Below are positions 23,925 to 32,769 of a stretch of DNA of 64,000 bases, piece after piece. The notes beneath the pieces are model-generated. The model made no database searches, was not told where the DNA came from, and saw nothing but the letters and a program-made list of their open reading frames with translations. Source of the DNA: Pseudosulfitobacter pseudonitzschiae (GTDB lineage: Bacteria > Pseudomonadota > Alphaproteobacteria > Rhodobacterales > Rhodobacteraceae); NCBI RefSeq assembly GCF_002222635.1, contig NZ_CP022420.1, positions 62,001 through 126,000 of the forward strand. Direction: 5' to 3'. Numbering within the stretch: the first letter of the stretch is position 1; each line of letters starts with the position of its first letter. The translations under genes were made by a program, and so were the position numbers.

Positions 23925-24266
23925 ATGGCAGGAACAAAATACCCCGTGATCCTAACATCGCACATGCAAGAGGCGATCGAGGGTGGGGCATGGATCGAGG
24001 TGGAATGCGTTGAGGCCCCGGAAAAGGGCGGCAATACGCATAGGGGTGGCTGGACGGTTTTCGTCTGCTCCAATGACGGTCAAGGCGGTGTGCACCGGTC
24101 GGTCTATGTGACCAACCGGGATCTGAAACCACGCGTCTTCAAGACCGCAGCAGGGCTTATGAGCTTCTGCCTGGAGCTCGACGCAAAGGTATTCAGCTGC
24201 CCTCTCCGAGAAGGTGAGAGAGGCACGTGGGAGTTTGAGACGACAAGGTATCCTACCAGCGGCTAG
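23925..24266 (+). CDS. Hypothetical protein at the head of the virB operon
   Basis: 113 residues, soluble, with [30 protein letters not shown] and [52 protein letters not shown] precedes the ATG at good spacing, so it is probably translated. No family recognised. It overlaps the transglycosylase gene by 53 bp and shares its direction, hence operon membership is likely. Confidence 0.6.
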   Translation: MAGTKYPVILTSHMQEAIEGGAWIEVECVEAPEKGGNTHRGGWTVFVCSNDGQGGVHRSVYVTNRDLKPRVFKTAAGLMSFCLELDAKVFSCPLREGERGTWEFETTRYPTSG

Positions 24267-24897
24267 CCTCGTTCTCTGGGGGCTTTCAGGCCCTTCCACT
24301 CATGCACAATCCGTTATCGATCTCGATGCTCCAGACCGTGTTGGTCGACTGACCAGTAGCGTTCTCGACTTTGCAAGACCCCAACCCGAGCAAAGCGACG
24401 TTGTCGCACGCTCTGAGGTCGTCCCTCTTAATTCACCACGCCGTTCTCCGCCGCGGGTCCCATCGGGCCGCACTGCGATCGAGACTATGATCCTTGATGT
24501 GGGGTCGGTCTACGCTGACCACCCGGCCCTGCGCAGGGCCGGGATGTCCACTCGCGACTGGCTCGCATTCTTTCGCGCCAACATCGCCATAGAAAGCGCA
24601 TTTGATCCAAGCGCGCGATCGCATGTTGGCGCAATCGGGCTTGGGCAGTTGATGCCGGACACTGCACGCGTGCTTGGCGTCGATCCGCATGATCCTGAGC
24701 AAAACCTGCATGGATCCGCCCGCTACTTGCTGACACAACTTGATCGTTTCGGCACGCCGCAGCTTGCGCTCGCGGCCTACAACGCCGGCCCCGAAGCCGT
24801 GGCGCGCCATGGCGGGATTCCCCCCTACCGCGAAACACAAGGCCATGTCCGCAAGGTCATGGCCGTCTATGCCCAATCCATCGGAGACCAGATATGA
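24214..24897 (+). CDS. virB1: VirB1-like lytic transglycosylase
   Basis: 227 residues from GTG 24214. It has a hydrophobic export segment ([19 protein letters not shown]), a linker, then a C-terminal SLT domain: [28 protein letters not shown] with catalytic Glu127, followed by [17 protein letters not shown] and [18 protein letters not shown]. VirB1 enzymes open peptidoglycan for assembly of the mating apparatus. The gene overlaps virB2 by 4 bp. A second SLT protein is encoded further down in the same operon. Confidence 0.85.
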   Translation: MREARGSLRRQGILPAASLVLWGLSGPSTHAQSVIDLDAPDRVGRLTSSVLDFARPQPEQSDVVARSEVVPLNSPRRSPPRVPSGRTAIETMILDVGSVYADHPALRRAGMSTRDWLAFFRANIAIESAFDPSARSHVGAIGLGQLMPDTARVLGVDPHDPEQNLHGSARYLLTQLDRFGTPQLALAAYNAGPEAVARHGGIPPYRETQGHVRKVMAVYAQSIGDQI

Positions 24898-25178
24898 AAC
24901 CAATTGACTATACCCGGGCGGCATTGGCCGCGTTGCTGATGTTGGCCGCAGCCCCGGCGCTCGCACAGGACCTTAGCCCGGTCTCTGACATGATCGACAA
25001 CATTATCGACGCGGTGACGGGTCCGATCGGTCGTGGCCTCGGCGTGCTCGCGCTCGTGGGATCCGGTGTCATGATGTTTTTCGGGCGCCTCAACTGGCCG
25101 ATCTTCGTGGCCGTTTTTGTCGGCGTGGTGCTGATCTTTTCGGCCGAGACCATCATCGACGGCTTTGCGGCTCCCTGA
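24894..25178 (+). CDS. virB2: VirB2-like pilin
   Basis: 94 residues: long signal sequence ([18 protein letters not shown]), then [33 protein letters not shown] and a second hydrophobic segment [22 protein letters not shown]. This is the two-helix TrbC/VirB2 pilin layout. It is the major subunit of the conjugative pilus. It overlaps virB1 by 4 bp and precedes virB3. Confidence 0.9.
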   Translation: MKPIDYTRAALAALLMLAAAPALAQDLSPVSDMIDNIIDAVTGPIGRGLGVLALVGSGVMMFFGRLNWPIFVAVFVGVVLIFSAETIIDGFAAP

Positions 25179-25201
25179 TCTGACCAACCGCAGAGACCTC
25201 C

Positions 25202-25477
25202 ATGCGTAACACACCACTCTTTCTGGGGCTGACCAAGCCGCCACGGATATTCGGTCTCCCGATCGGATATTTCGTGGCGCTGGTCTTCGCATCCGTTATC
25301 CCTTTCATTCTGGTTGACGACATGCGGTTCCTGCTGGTGTTCCTCGCGGGCTACCCACTGCTTTGGCTGGTCGCAGACCGCAATCCACATCTGTTTCAGA
25401 TTTTGAACGTGGTGATGTCGCGCACACCGCGAACGAGTGTGCGATCCTGTGATGGGGGCGATCTCTATGTCGCGTGA
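25202..25477 (+). CDS. virB3: VirB3-like inner-membrane protein
   Basis: 91 residues with the VirB3 start (TPLFLGLTKPPRIFGLPIGYF) and two close hydrophobic helices. VirB3 associates with the VirB4 ATPase in the inner membrane. A GAGACC sequence precedes ATG 25202. The 3' end overlaps virB4 by 11 bp. Confidence 0.9.
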   Translation: MRNTPLFLGLTKPPRIFGLPIGYFVALVFASVIPFILVDDMRFLLVFLAGYPLLWLVADRNPHLFQILNVVMSRTPRTSVRSCDGGDLYVA

Positions 25478-27836
25478 GTTTCGGGGGTTGATTGCCAGCA
25501 GCGCTGTTCGGGATGCACTTGGGGACAAGGTTTTGAAAACCGAGCGCCTTGGGCGGCACCTACCTTACATCGCTGCAGTGCGAGACAATGTCATCCTGAC
25601 GCGGCAGGGTGATCTGATGGCGTCGGTCACGCTTGGCGGGATCGACAGCTTCACCAGCGATGACGCCCGGATCGATGAGATCAGTGAAGGCTTTGCCCGG
25701 ATCGTCAGTCAGTTGGGCGAGCGTTTCGGTTTCCACATCAACAAGGTATCACGCCCGGATGTCGCGGACCTTGCTGCACCTGACGGTGTGCCTTTTGCAA
25801 ATGCGGTAGACGCGGCGTGGCAGAGAAGCCTGCGAGCACGTGACCTGAAAGCCCGCACCTTGATGCTGACAGTATTGATGCGTCCGTCAATGCCGCAGGC
25901 ATTCTCGAAGGTTCTGGGCGCCCTTGGCGGCGGTCGCGATTTCCAGAAAGACATCGATACGAGAATTGCTGCCCTGGAAGAGGCCATGACCCTGCTCATG
26001 GCGATGTATTCCGACGCAGGTGTAGCGCGCCTGACAGTCTCGAGCGGGGACTGGCTTGCAATGTTGGCCGCGGTTCACGGACAGAGCTATGGCAAGATCA
26101 TCGCGGCCCCCGGGCAACTGTTGGCTGACACGATGAGCAATTTCGATGTCAGCTTTCATGGCAAAACCATGCGGCTGGAATGCGGCGACAGCACAAGATA
26201 CGGCGCGATTTTTGGGATGAAGTCCTATCCCAGTCGCACCTGGCCAACCATGCTTGACGCGCTGGAACTGCCCTATGACATCACGATCACCAACTCTTTT
26301 ACGCCGCGGCGCGCCAATGAGATGATTGAGCGCATTCAACGCACCTTTCGCCAGCGGGGTGCTTCTGAGGATGCTGGTGTCAGCCTGACAGAGCAATTGA
26401 TCGAAGCCGCCGACGCCGTGGCATCCGGCCGGTCGACCTTTGGGACACATCACGCCTCCGTGCAGGTCTTCTGTGACAGCGCCGAGGAACTGGAACAGGC
26501 AGCTTCCGAGATCTGGCGCGCGGGGCAAGAGACCGGTGCCGTTCTGGTAAGGGAATCCTGGGCCGCAAAGGCGCTCTATTTTGCGCAAGCGCCCGGAAAC
26601 TGGGCCTACCGGATCCGTGACGGGATCGTTTCGTCGCACAATTTCGCGGAACTGGCGGCGTTTCACAAGACAAGGCCGGGACGCGGACCTGAGGCTAGCC
26701 CATGGGGCGCGACGATCACGGCCTTCCCGACCGTGACCTCCAGCCTCTACCGGTTCAACTTTCACGAAGCGGGGCGCCGGACCGATGAGCCAAGCGTCGG
26801 GCACACGCTTGTTCTGGGTCGCACCGGGTCCGGCAAGACACTCGGCACGGCTTTTCTCATGGCGCAGGCCCGCAGAGTAGGCGCGCGGGTTATCGTTTTC
26901 GACAAGGATCAGGGGTTGGAGATGGCGATCCGCGCTTTGGGTGGCAGCTACAGCGAAATCAAGGTGGGCCAGCCCACCGGCTTTAATCCGATGACCACGG
27001 AGACCGATGCGCGGGGGGCCGCCTGGCTGACAGATTGGCTCGGCGACATTCTGGCCCGTCACCGTCCACTCGAAACGGTCCAGACTGTCGCGCTGAATGA
27101 GGCGGTTCGTCAGATCGCCGCCGCGGAGCCAGGCCTTAGAACCTTCGACGGTTTGGCAAGTCTCGTGGCTTCTACCGATGATGATGGCGACCTGGTGTCC
27201 CGCGTGCGGGAATGGACAGAAGTCGGCCGGTACGGTTGGCTTTTCTCAAGGCCCACTGCCCAGTCGATCGCCATTGGCGAGGATGTCCTTGGTCTCGACA
27301 TGACCGAACTTCTGGACCAGGACGCAGAACGCTCCGCCCTGCTCGCCTATCTCTTCCGCCGTATCGAGCGCGTGATCGAGGATCGCAGACCAACGATCAT
27401 TGTGATCGACGAGGCCTGGAAGATGTTGGCTGACGATATCTTCGTCAAGCGCCTCCATGACTGGCTGGTTACCATGCGCAAGCGCAACTGCGTGGTGATG
27501 ATGTTGACCCAAACACCGGGCCATCTGGACCAAAGTTCGGTCGGCCAGATCATCGCGGAAAGTGTGGCAACCCAGATCCTGTTTCCGAATCCACGGGCAA
27601 ATCCGGAGGATTACAGCATCCTGCGCCTGAATGCGCGCGAGGCGGATTTTCTGTCCAGCCCGACAGCCGGGTTGCGGCTGGCATTGATCCGTTCCGGAGC
27701 CGACAGCGTGTTCGTCAATACCGATCTCGCAGGCTTGGGCGGCCTGGTTACTGTTCTTGGTGGCGGTAAGACCGGCGAGGAAAAGGCGCCTGCCGATTGG
27801 CGCAAGAAAGAAGAATTCTGGAAGGACATGATGTGA
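25467..27836 (+). CDS. virB4: VirB4-like conjugation ATPase
   Basis: 789 residues from ATG 25467 (the frame opens 30 bp earlier). N-terminal CagE/TrbE/VirB domain; Walker A LGRTGSGKTLGTAF at about residues 449-462; Walker B TIIVIDEAWKML near 643-654; further RecA-like motifs MLTQTPGHLDQ and NPRANPEDY. VirB4 energises pilus biogenesis and substrate passage at the cytoplasmic face. The stop overlaps the next start (GTGA). Confidence 0.95.
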   Translation: MSREFRGLIASSAVRDALGDKVLKTERLGRHLPYIAAVRDNVILTRQGDLMASVTLGGIDSFTSDDARIDEISEGFARIVSQLGERFGFHINKVSRPDVADLAAPDGVPFANAVDAAWQRSLRARDLKARTLMLTVLMRPSMPQAFSKVLGALGGGRDFQKDIDTRIAALEEAMTLLMAMYSDAGVARLTVSSGDWLAMLAAVHGQSYGKIIAAPGQLLADTMSNFDVSFHGKTMRLECGDSTRYGAIFGMKSYPSRTWPTMLDALELPYDITITNSFTPRRANEMIERIQRTFRQRGASEDAGVSLTEQLIEAADAVASGRSTFGTHHASVQVFCDSAEELEQAASEIWRAGQETGAVLVRESWAAKALYFAQAPGNWAYRIRDGIVSSHNFAELAAFHKTRPGRGPEASPWGATITAFPTVTSSLYRFNFHEAGRRTDEPSVGHTLVLGRTGSGKTLGTAFLMAQARRVGARVIVFDKDQGLEMAIRALGGSYSEIKVGQPTGFNPMTTETDARGAAWLTDWLGDILARHRPLETVQTVALNEAVRQIAAAEPGLRTFDGLASLVASTDDDGDLVSRVREWTEVGRYGWLFSRPTAQSIAIGEDVLGLDMTELLDQDAERSALLAYLFRRIERVIEDRRPTIIVIDEAWKMLADDIFVKRLHDWLVTMRKRNCVVMMLTQTPGHLDQSSVGQIIAESVATQILFPNPRANPEDYSILRLNAREADFLSSPTAGLRLALIRSGADSVFVNTDLAGLGGLVTVLGGGKTGEEKAPADWRKKEEFWKDMM

Positions 27837-28000
27837 AAGCACGATTTTTTCTGTTGGTCGCCATGGCGGCCCTGAGCGCTTGCGAAGGTGCATCAACAGG
27901 CGTGCGATCGCCCTGTTTTGAGCGGCCCGTTATGGCGTTCTCGGCCCCTGCTCCCGACCTTGTTTCACGGAATGCGCATTGTGATTTCCAGAGCTTCTAG
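27833..28000 (+). CDS. virB7: Small lipoprotein, VirB7-like
   Basis: 55 residues from GTG 27833, which overlaps the virB4 stop by 4 bp. Signal peptide KARFFLLVAMAALSAC with a lipobox (LSAC) gives a predicted lipid-anchored Cys, followed by a short tail ending APDLVSRNAHCDFQSF. VirB7 proteins are short outer-membrane lipoproteins that stabilise VirB9. Position and size fit, but VirB7 sequences are too variable to be sure. Confidence 0.6.
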   Translation: MKARFFLLVAMAALSACEGASTGVRSPCFERPVMAFSAPAPDLVSRNAHCDFQSF

Positions 28001-29090
28001 AATGGCGGTTCCGTTGGCCTTGGGTCTCGGCTCGCTTGCCTCCGCGCAGGGCGTGCCAGTGATCGATGGCTCCAACCTTGCCCGCGCTGTGTCTCGCATC
28101 GAAGAGCTTGCACGCGACGCCTTGCGGCAGGGCCAGAAGCGCGACGCCCGCCAGGAACAAGCGGATATCTATCAAGAGCAGCTTGAAGCCTATGAGCGTT
28201 TCCTTGCGGAGACCACCGGTGTCACCGACCTGAGTGGGTTCGAGGCTGGTGGGCCCGGCTGGGCGAGCGCTGCAGAGACTTACCCAGCACAGGAAGATCA
28301 TCCTGATGCCGATCGCCTCTTCGGTGAGCCAAGCGACGTGGAGCGCATGATCATCACAGTGGCGCGGCGCTATGAGGGTCATCCCGGTGTTGCGGCCGCC
28401 GGTCTGACGCCACTGACGTGGCGTATCCTGTTTCAGTCACTGATCAAGCAGGAAAGTCGTTTCAACAATGCAGCCGTCTCCCACGTGGGTGCGCGCGGTT
28501 TTTGCCAGCTGATGCCGGGCACAGCATCGGATCTCGGTGTGAACCCATATGATCCTTGGGAAAACCTGGACGGTGGCGCACGCTACATTCTCACGCAACT
28601 GAACCGCTTCGGTCGGATCGATCACGCTCTGGCGGCCTATAATGCAGGCCCCGGTCGTGTTCTCGAGTATGGTGGTTTGCCTCCTTTCGAAGAAACCCAG
28701 ACCTATGTCCGGCGCATCAACGGCTATTACAACGACTATCTTGGCACCATCACCGGCGTCGACATGACGGGGTCTCTGGCGGGCTTCGATGGCGCCTCGG
28801 CCGCCTGGGGCAACTGGGCGGATGCCTCGGTCGGCTATGGCGCCTACATGGGCACCCAGATCGATCAGGCCATGACGAGGATCGCGGCGCTTTTGCGTGA
28901 AGATCCGCCCGATAACGCAAAAGAGGCGCTGGACCGCTCCACCTATATGCTTGCTGAACGGGCGCGGCTTATGGCGCTGACGCTGCGTCTGCGCGCGGCC
29001 CACGTGAAAGTCGAAGCGGCACAAGGTTTGACCGAGGCCGCCGATCACTTAGAGCAATCCACTTTCTGGAGGTATTCCGATGAGGGCTGA
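27972..29090 (+). CDS. VirB5-like N-terminus fused to a lytic transglycosylase
   Basis: 372 residues from ATG 27972: signal peptide, then mature start QGVPVIDGSNLARAVSRIEELARDAL, nearly the same as the VirB5-like protein encoded next. A coiled-coil-prone segment follows, then an SLT domain (LIKQESRFNNAAVSHVGARGFCQLMPGTA, catalytic Glu161; [21 protein letters not shown]). The C-terminal 90 residues are again VirB5-like helices (LTLRLRAAHVKVEAAQGLTEAADH). It looks like an SLT domain inserted into a VirB5-type scaffold, which would couple wall opening to the pilus tip. It overlaps the lipoprotein gene and virB5. Confidence 0.75.
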   Translation: MRIVISRASRMAVPLALGLGSLASAQGVPVIDGSNLARAVSRIEELARDALRQGQKRDARQEQADIYQEQLEAYERFLAETTGVTDLSGFEAGGPGWASAAETYPAQEDHPDADRLFGEPSDVERMIITVARRYEGHPGVAAAGLTPLTWRILFQSLIKQESRFNNAAVSHVGARGFCQLMPGTASDLGVNPYDPWENLDGGARYILTQLNRFGRIDHALAAYNAGPGRVLEYGGLPPFEETQTYVRRINGYYNDYLGTITGVDMTGSLAGFDGASAAWGNWADASVGYGAYMGTQIDQAMTRIAALLREDPPDNAKEALDRSTYMLAERARLMALTLRLRAAHVKVEAAQGLTEAADHLEQSTFWRYSDEG

Positions 29091-29889
29091 CACCCGCATT
29101 GCCGCAATTATTGTCGCGGGCACGCTCATGGCGGCACACCCGCCCCCAGCCTTCGCTCAGGGCGTGCCAGTGATCGATGGATCGAACCTCGCGCAGAATA
29201 TCGAGCAGCTGCAGGCTGCGCTGCGCGATGCGGAAAACCAGCTCCAGCAAATCGAGGAATTGCGCACCCAGATCGAGCGCCTCACTGATATTCAGGGCCT
29301 TCTTGATGACGTCCTGGGTTCAATTACCGGCCTGAATGAAATCGCAGCCCTTTACAACGATGTGGAGGACCTGCGCGCTCGCGCCCGGAAGATCACCGAT
29401 CTATCGGGTTTCATGGACAACCTGTCGCTCGGGGATTTTGACAGCCTGCTGGACGATCTGCTCGATGGCGACGTCACCATGGGAGAGCGCCGCGCCGCTG
29501 ATGCCATGCGCGAGACGATGGCCAGTGCGGGGTTCACCTCGGAAAAACTCACCGAGCTGAACGACGCCGGGAACCCGCAAGGCGCGGCCATTGCCGATCT
29601 GGCGGCTGCCAATGCCATGGTCATCGGGCAAGCACAGATTTCCTACGAGGAAGCCGCCCAGAGCATCGAGCGTATCGATGGGCTGGTGGAAGCGATTGGC
29701 GATCAGGAAACGCTCAAGGAATCGATCGATCTCAACACGCGTATGGCCGCGGAGACGAATTTCATGTTGGGCCAAATGTGGCGCCTGAATGCCGCCCAAG
29801 GCTTGGCGCAAGGTCAAAATGGCATCGATTTCGCGGCCGAGCAGGCCCGCACACGCTCCTTCTTTGATTTTTCCGGCGCTGAGGACTGA
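29080..29889 (+). CDS. virB5: VirB5/TrbJ-like minor pilin component
   Basis: 269 residues: signal peptide (MRADTRIAAIIVAGTLMAAH), mature start QGVPVIDGSNLAQNIEQLQAALRDAENQLQQIEEL, then long amphipathic helices with predicted coiled coils and NFMLGQMWRLNAAQGLAQGQNG near the end. This is the all-helical VirB5/TrbJ form; these proteins cap the pilus. It overlaps the preceding gene by 11 bp. Confidence 0.82.
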   Translation: MRADTRIAAIIVAGTLMAAHPPPAFAQGVPVIDGSNLAQNIEQLQAALRDAENQLQQIEELRTQIERLTDIQGLLDDVLGSITGLNEIAALYNDVEDLRARARKITDLSGFMDNLSLGDFDSLLDDLLDGDVTMGERRAADAMRETMASAGFTSEKLTELNDAGNPQGAAIADLAAANAMVIGQAQISYEEAAQSIERIDGLVEAIGDQETLKESIDLNTRMAAETNFMLGQMWRLNAAQGLAQGQNGIDFAAEQARTRSFFDFSGAED

Positions 29890-29892
29890 CCC

Positions 29893-30381
29893 TTGTATAA
29901 ATCATTCAAAGCAATTGCAGTTTTCATCACCCTAGCAGGCAGTGCCTGGGCGGAAGACTTGCAAAACCTGCCAGACGATACGTTGCTCGGGGAGGTCGTC
30001 ACTGCCACCGAAAACGGGGAGGAAGAACGCCTCCTCGACCTGATGCGCGAGGTACAGGCAAGGGGGCTTTTGATGTTCCCGAAGCCGCAAACCTGCACCT
30101 TCAGCTATCCGGACACCAAGTTTTTCCGAAACGAGATTTTCCGTGGAGCGGTTCGATGGGGCTTCAGCACCGACCTGAGAGAGCTTGCAATGTCTCAGGG
30201 CTTCTGCGGCTGCATCTATGAGCTTGGATCGCTCGATGCGTTTACGCAGGAACGGATTGGCAAAGCGGCGCAGGATGCAACTACCAGCGATTTCAGCGTC
30301 TTTCGCAAATACCGTCGTAGCGATTGGTCAGATGTAAACGAGCGCTATCAGAACTTCCAATTGGAGCGGTGTGGTAGTTAA
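29893..30381 (+). CDS. Exported protein of unknown function in the virB operon
   Basis: 162 residues from TTG 29893. Signal peptide (YKSFKAIAVFITLAGSAWA), acidic region, then a Cys-containing domain (FPKPQTCTFSYPDTKFFRNEIFRGAV, SQGFCGCIYELGSLDAF). It sits between virB5 and virB6 with only 2-3 bp spacing on both sides, so it is co-expressed with the secretion system. No family recognised. The four Cys residues could form disulphides in the periplasm. Confidence 0.65.
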   Translation: MYKSFKAIAVFITLAGSAWAEDLQNLPDDTLLGEVVTATENGEEERLLDLMREVQARGLLMFPKPQTCTFSYPDTKFFRNEIFRGAVRWGFSTDLRELAMSQGFCGCIYELGSLDAFTQERIGKAAQDATTSDFSVFRKYRRSDWSDVNERYQNFQLERCGS

Positions 30382-30383
30382 GG

Positions 30384-31385
30384 ATGGCCATAATCGCTGA
30401 GGTTCTGGCATTGGTAGATGCCACTGTCGCGGGCGTGGCAGCTGACACGTATGCTGATACGGTTGCCGCAGTACGCCCGGTTGTACAGACCGCATCTGTG
30501 TTGGTGGTCGTTCTTGTAGGCGCAAATGTGGGTCTGCAAGCCGTGCCGCTCTCGGTTTCCACAATCGTGTCGGTAGGGCTGCGCATTGTGCTGGTCAATG
30601 TGTTTTTGATCTACGCAAACCTTTCTGTTCCGTACGAAGCGCTGACAAATGCTCCTGCCGAACTTGGTGCAGGTATTCTCAACTCCCTCTCAGGTGGTGA
30701 TGTCACAAACCTTTATGACGGCATAGACGATCTCTACTCCCAAGCCCTGAATGTCGGACAGGCGATCAGCCAGAATGGCGGCTGGCTGGCCGGTGCCATG
30801 ACCAGCGTGGTCATGTTTCTTGTGGCCGCCGCCATGGCGACGATCACCATCATCGTTCTGTCGGCTGCCAAGATCATGTTGGCGGTATTGATCGCCATTG
30901 CACCAGTGGCCGTGGCCTGCACATTGTTCAAACAATCAGCGCCGCTGTTCGAGGCTTGGGTCAAACTCGCCATCGGTTTTTCCTTTGTGCCGCTTTTCGT
31001 GGCTGCCATGGCTGGCTTCACCATAGCGACGGGTGAAGCCGTCGCACCTGATAGCCTGGACAGCGTCGAAACACTCGGGGACGCGATCTCGTTCGTCGTG
31101 GTGATGATGATCGGCGCCGGCCTGATGTTGCTCGTGCCAACTTTCGCGCAAGGGCTCGCCGCCACGAACATCGGCCTCGCCTCGATCGGTGCAAATGCCG
31201 CGCGGATGCCCGGGAACGCGTGGCGCAATACCGGTGCCGCGATCCGGGGTGGCGATGACATGCGACGGGGCTTCAACGCAGGACTTCAGGGACAAGGCGT
31301 CTCCGACCGATCGTCCAGCGCGGCCCGTGCAGGGAGCTATGCGGGCGGTGCAGTCAAGCTGGCCGGAAAGATGAAGAAGGGATAG
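30384..31385 (+). CDS. virB6: VirB6/TrbL-like inner-membrane channel protein
   Basis: 333 residues with about six hydrophobic helices, the TrbL/VirB6 central loop and the conserved motif LIAIAPVAVACTLFKQSAPLFEAWVK. It ends with a basic glycine-rich cytoplasmic tail (MPGNAWRNTGAAIRGGDDMRRGFN). VirB6 forms part of the inner-membrane translocation pore. It is followed 2 bp later by virB8. Confidence 0.88.
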   Translation: MAIIAEVLALVDATVAGVAADTYADTVAAVRPVVQTASVLVVVLVGANVGLQAVPLSVSTIVSVGLRIVLVNVFLIYANLSVPYEALTNAPAELGAGILNSLSGGDVTNLYDGIDDLYSQALNVGQAISQNGGWLAGAMTSVVMFLVAAAMATITIIVLSAAKIMLAVLIAIAPVAVACTLFKQSAPLFEAWVKLAIGFSFVPLFVAAMAGFTIATGEAVAPDSLDSVETLGDAISFVVVMMIGAGLMLLVPTFAQGLAATNIGLASIGANAARMPGNAWRNTGAAIRGGDDMRRGFNAGLQGQGVSDRSSSAARAGSYAGGAVKLAGKMKKG

Positions 31386-31387
31386 TC

Positions 31388-32032
31388 ATGAGTGATTTCG
31401 ATATCGATTTGGTGATGGGTCCGCGCCGGGCAGCGCGCGCCGCATGGATCGTTGCGGGCTGTTCCTGCGCCGTATCCGTGCTGTTGGCCTTGACCATTAC
31501 GGTTATGTTGCCCCTGCGCGAAACCGAAGTGTTTACGGTCCTCGTCGATAGCACGTCAGGTGCAGCAGAGCGCATCTACCAGGTTCAGCCGACCGGTATC
31601 ACCGATGAGGAAGCGATCAAGGAATCCCTGCTTGTCAGCTATATCAGCGACCGTGAAAGCTATTTCAGGAATGGTATTCAAGAACGGCTCGAAAGTGTCC
31701 AGCGGCGCTCCAGCGGGCCAGCCCGCGCCTCGCTGATAGAACTCTGGACCACGGGGTCCGAGAATTATCCACCGCGCAGCTACGGCGCGAATGCGCAGGT
31801 CGATGTCCGCGTGCGGGCGATCACCTTCCTTCAGGACGAAGTGGCCCAGATCCGGTTCGACAAGCGCCTCACCCGACCCAACCAGACACCGGTCACGCAA
31901 ACATTCATCGCCACCGTAGGGTTTGAGTTTGCCCCCCGCCGCGAACGCTCCCTGACACGCGTTTGGGAAAATCCCCTTGGCTTCTCGGTGACCGCTTACC
32001 GGGTCGATGCCGAAACACTGACACGAGAATAA
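31388..32032 (+). CDS. virB8: VirB8-like bitopic membrane protein
   Basis: 214 residues: short cytoplasmic N-terminus, one membrane helix (AAWIVAGCSCAVSVLLALTITVMLPL), and the NTF2-like periplasmic domain with ETEVFTVLVDSTSG, YISDRESYF, RAITFLQDEVAQIRFDKR and NPLGFSVTAYRVDAETL. VirB8 is an inner-membrane assembly factor linking the arches to the core complex. The N-terminal RRAARAAW stretch is typical. Confidence 0.92.
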   Translation: MSDFDIDLVMGPRRAARAAWIVAGCSCAVSVLLALTITVMLPLRETEVFTVLVDSTSGAAERIYQVQPTGITDEEAIKESLLVSYISDRESYFRNGIQERLESVQRRSSGPARASLIELWTTGSENYPPRSYGANAQVDVRVRAITFLQDEVAQIRFDKRLTRPNQTPVTQTFIATVGFEFAPRRERSLTRVWENPLGFSVTAYRVDAETLTRE

Positions 32033-32035
32033 TTC

Positions 32036-32767
32036 ATGAAAATCTTTCTAATTGCCATCGCAACGGTCGGCGGGTTGCTCGGGACGCCCGCCTTGGCCGA
32101 GCGCGCGCCGGTCACCATGGGACAGGACGCCCGCGTTCGCCACGTGACCTTCAACCCTACGGATGTGATCCGGATCGACACCCACCTTCGGGTAAACACG
32201 TCAATCGAACTCGGTCCCGGCGAACGGATCAATCAAGTCCTGATCGGTGACTCCGCGTCCTATGAAGTGGAGGTTCTGTCGAACCGCAATACGATCTCGA
32301 TCAAGCCTGTCGAGGCACGGGCCGCGACAAACCTGACGATCTTTACCAACCGCCGCGCTGTCGCCTTCTATCTGACAGAGGGACGCTCGCGGACACAGTC
32401 TTTCCGGGTCGTCGTAAACTTTCCCGACGAGCGACCCGCCGGGCGCCAGCTTGCGGCTGGAGGCCGAGATACCGGCTATCAGTTCGCGGGCAGCGGTGCG
32501 ATCCGCCCGGTGCGGGTCTGGAATGATGGGCGCTCGACCTTCTTTGAATTCCGGCCCGGCGTGCGGCCCTCGATCTTCGGCTTGAACGCCCAAGGCTACG
32601 AGATCACCCAGAACAGCCAGACGCAAGGTGCGGTCGTGCGGGTCACCGGCGTGCGGGACGCCTACACGATCCGCATGGGCGACGATCATATCTGCATTAC
32701 CCGTGAAACTGGTGGGTTCACGACCGAGGCTGCTGCCGTGGCCGCCCTGCGTGGACGGGAGTTCTGA
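32036..32767 (+). CDS. virB9: VirB9-like outer-membrane core component
   Basis: 243 residues: signal peptide MKIFLIAIATVGGLLGTPALA, N-terminal domain with VRHVTFNPTDVIRIDTHLRVNTSIEL and SIKPVEARAATNLTIFTNRR. The C-terminal beta-sandwich (RPVRVWNDGRSTFFEF, then DDHICITRETGG) docks with VirB10 and VirB7. Spacing to virB8 and virB10 is 2-3 bp. Confidence 0.93.
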   Translation: MKIFLIAIATVGGLLGTPALAERAPVTMGQDARVRHVTFNPTDVIRIDTHLRVNTSIELGPGERINQVLIGDSASYEVEVLSNRNTISIKPVEARAATNLTIFTNRRAVAFYLTEGRSRTQSFRVVVNFPDERPAGRQLAAGGRDTGYQFAGSGAIRPVRVWNDGRSTFFEFRPGVRPSIFGLNAQGYEITQNSQTQGAVVRVTGVRDAYTIRMGDDHICITRETGGFTTEAAAVAALRGREF

Positions 32768-32769
32768 TC

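Noticed and set aside
25887-27062. 391-codon minus-strand open frame opposite virB4
   Set aside because: A shadow of virB4, which has clear Walker motifs on the other strand.
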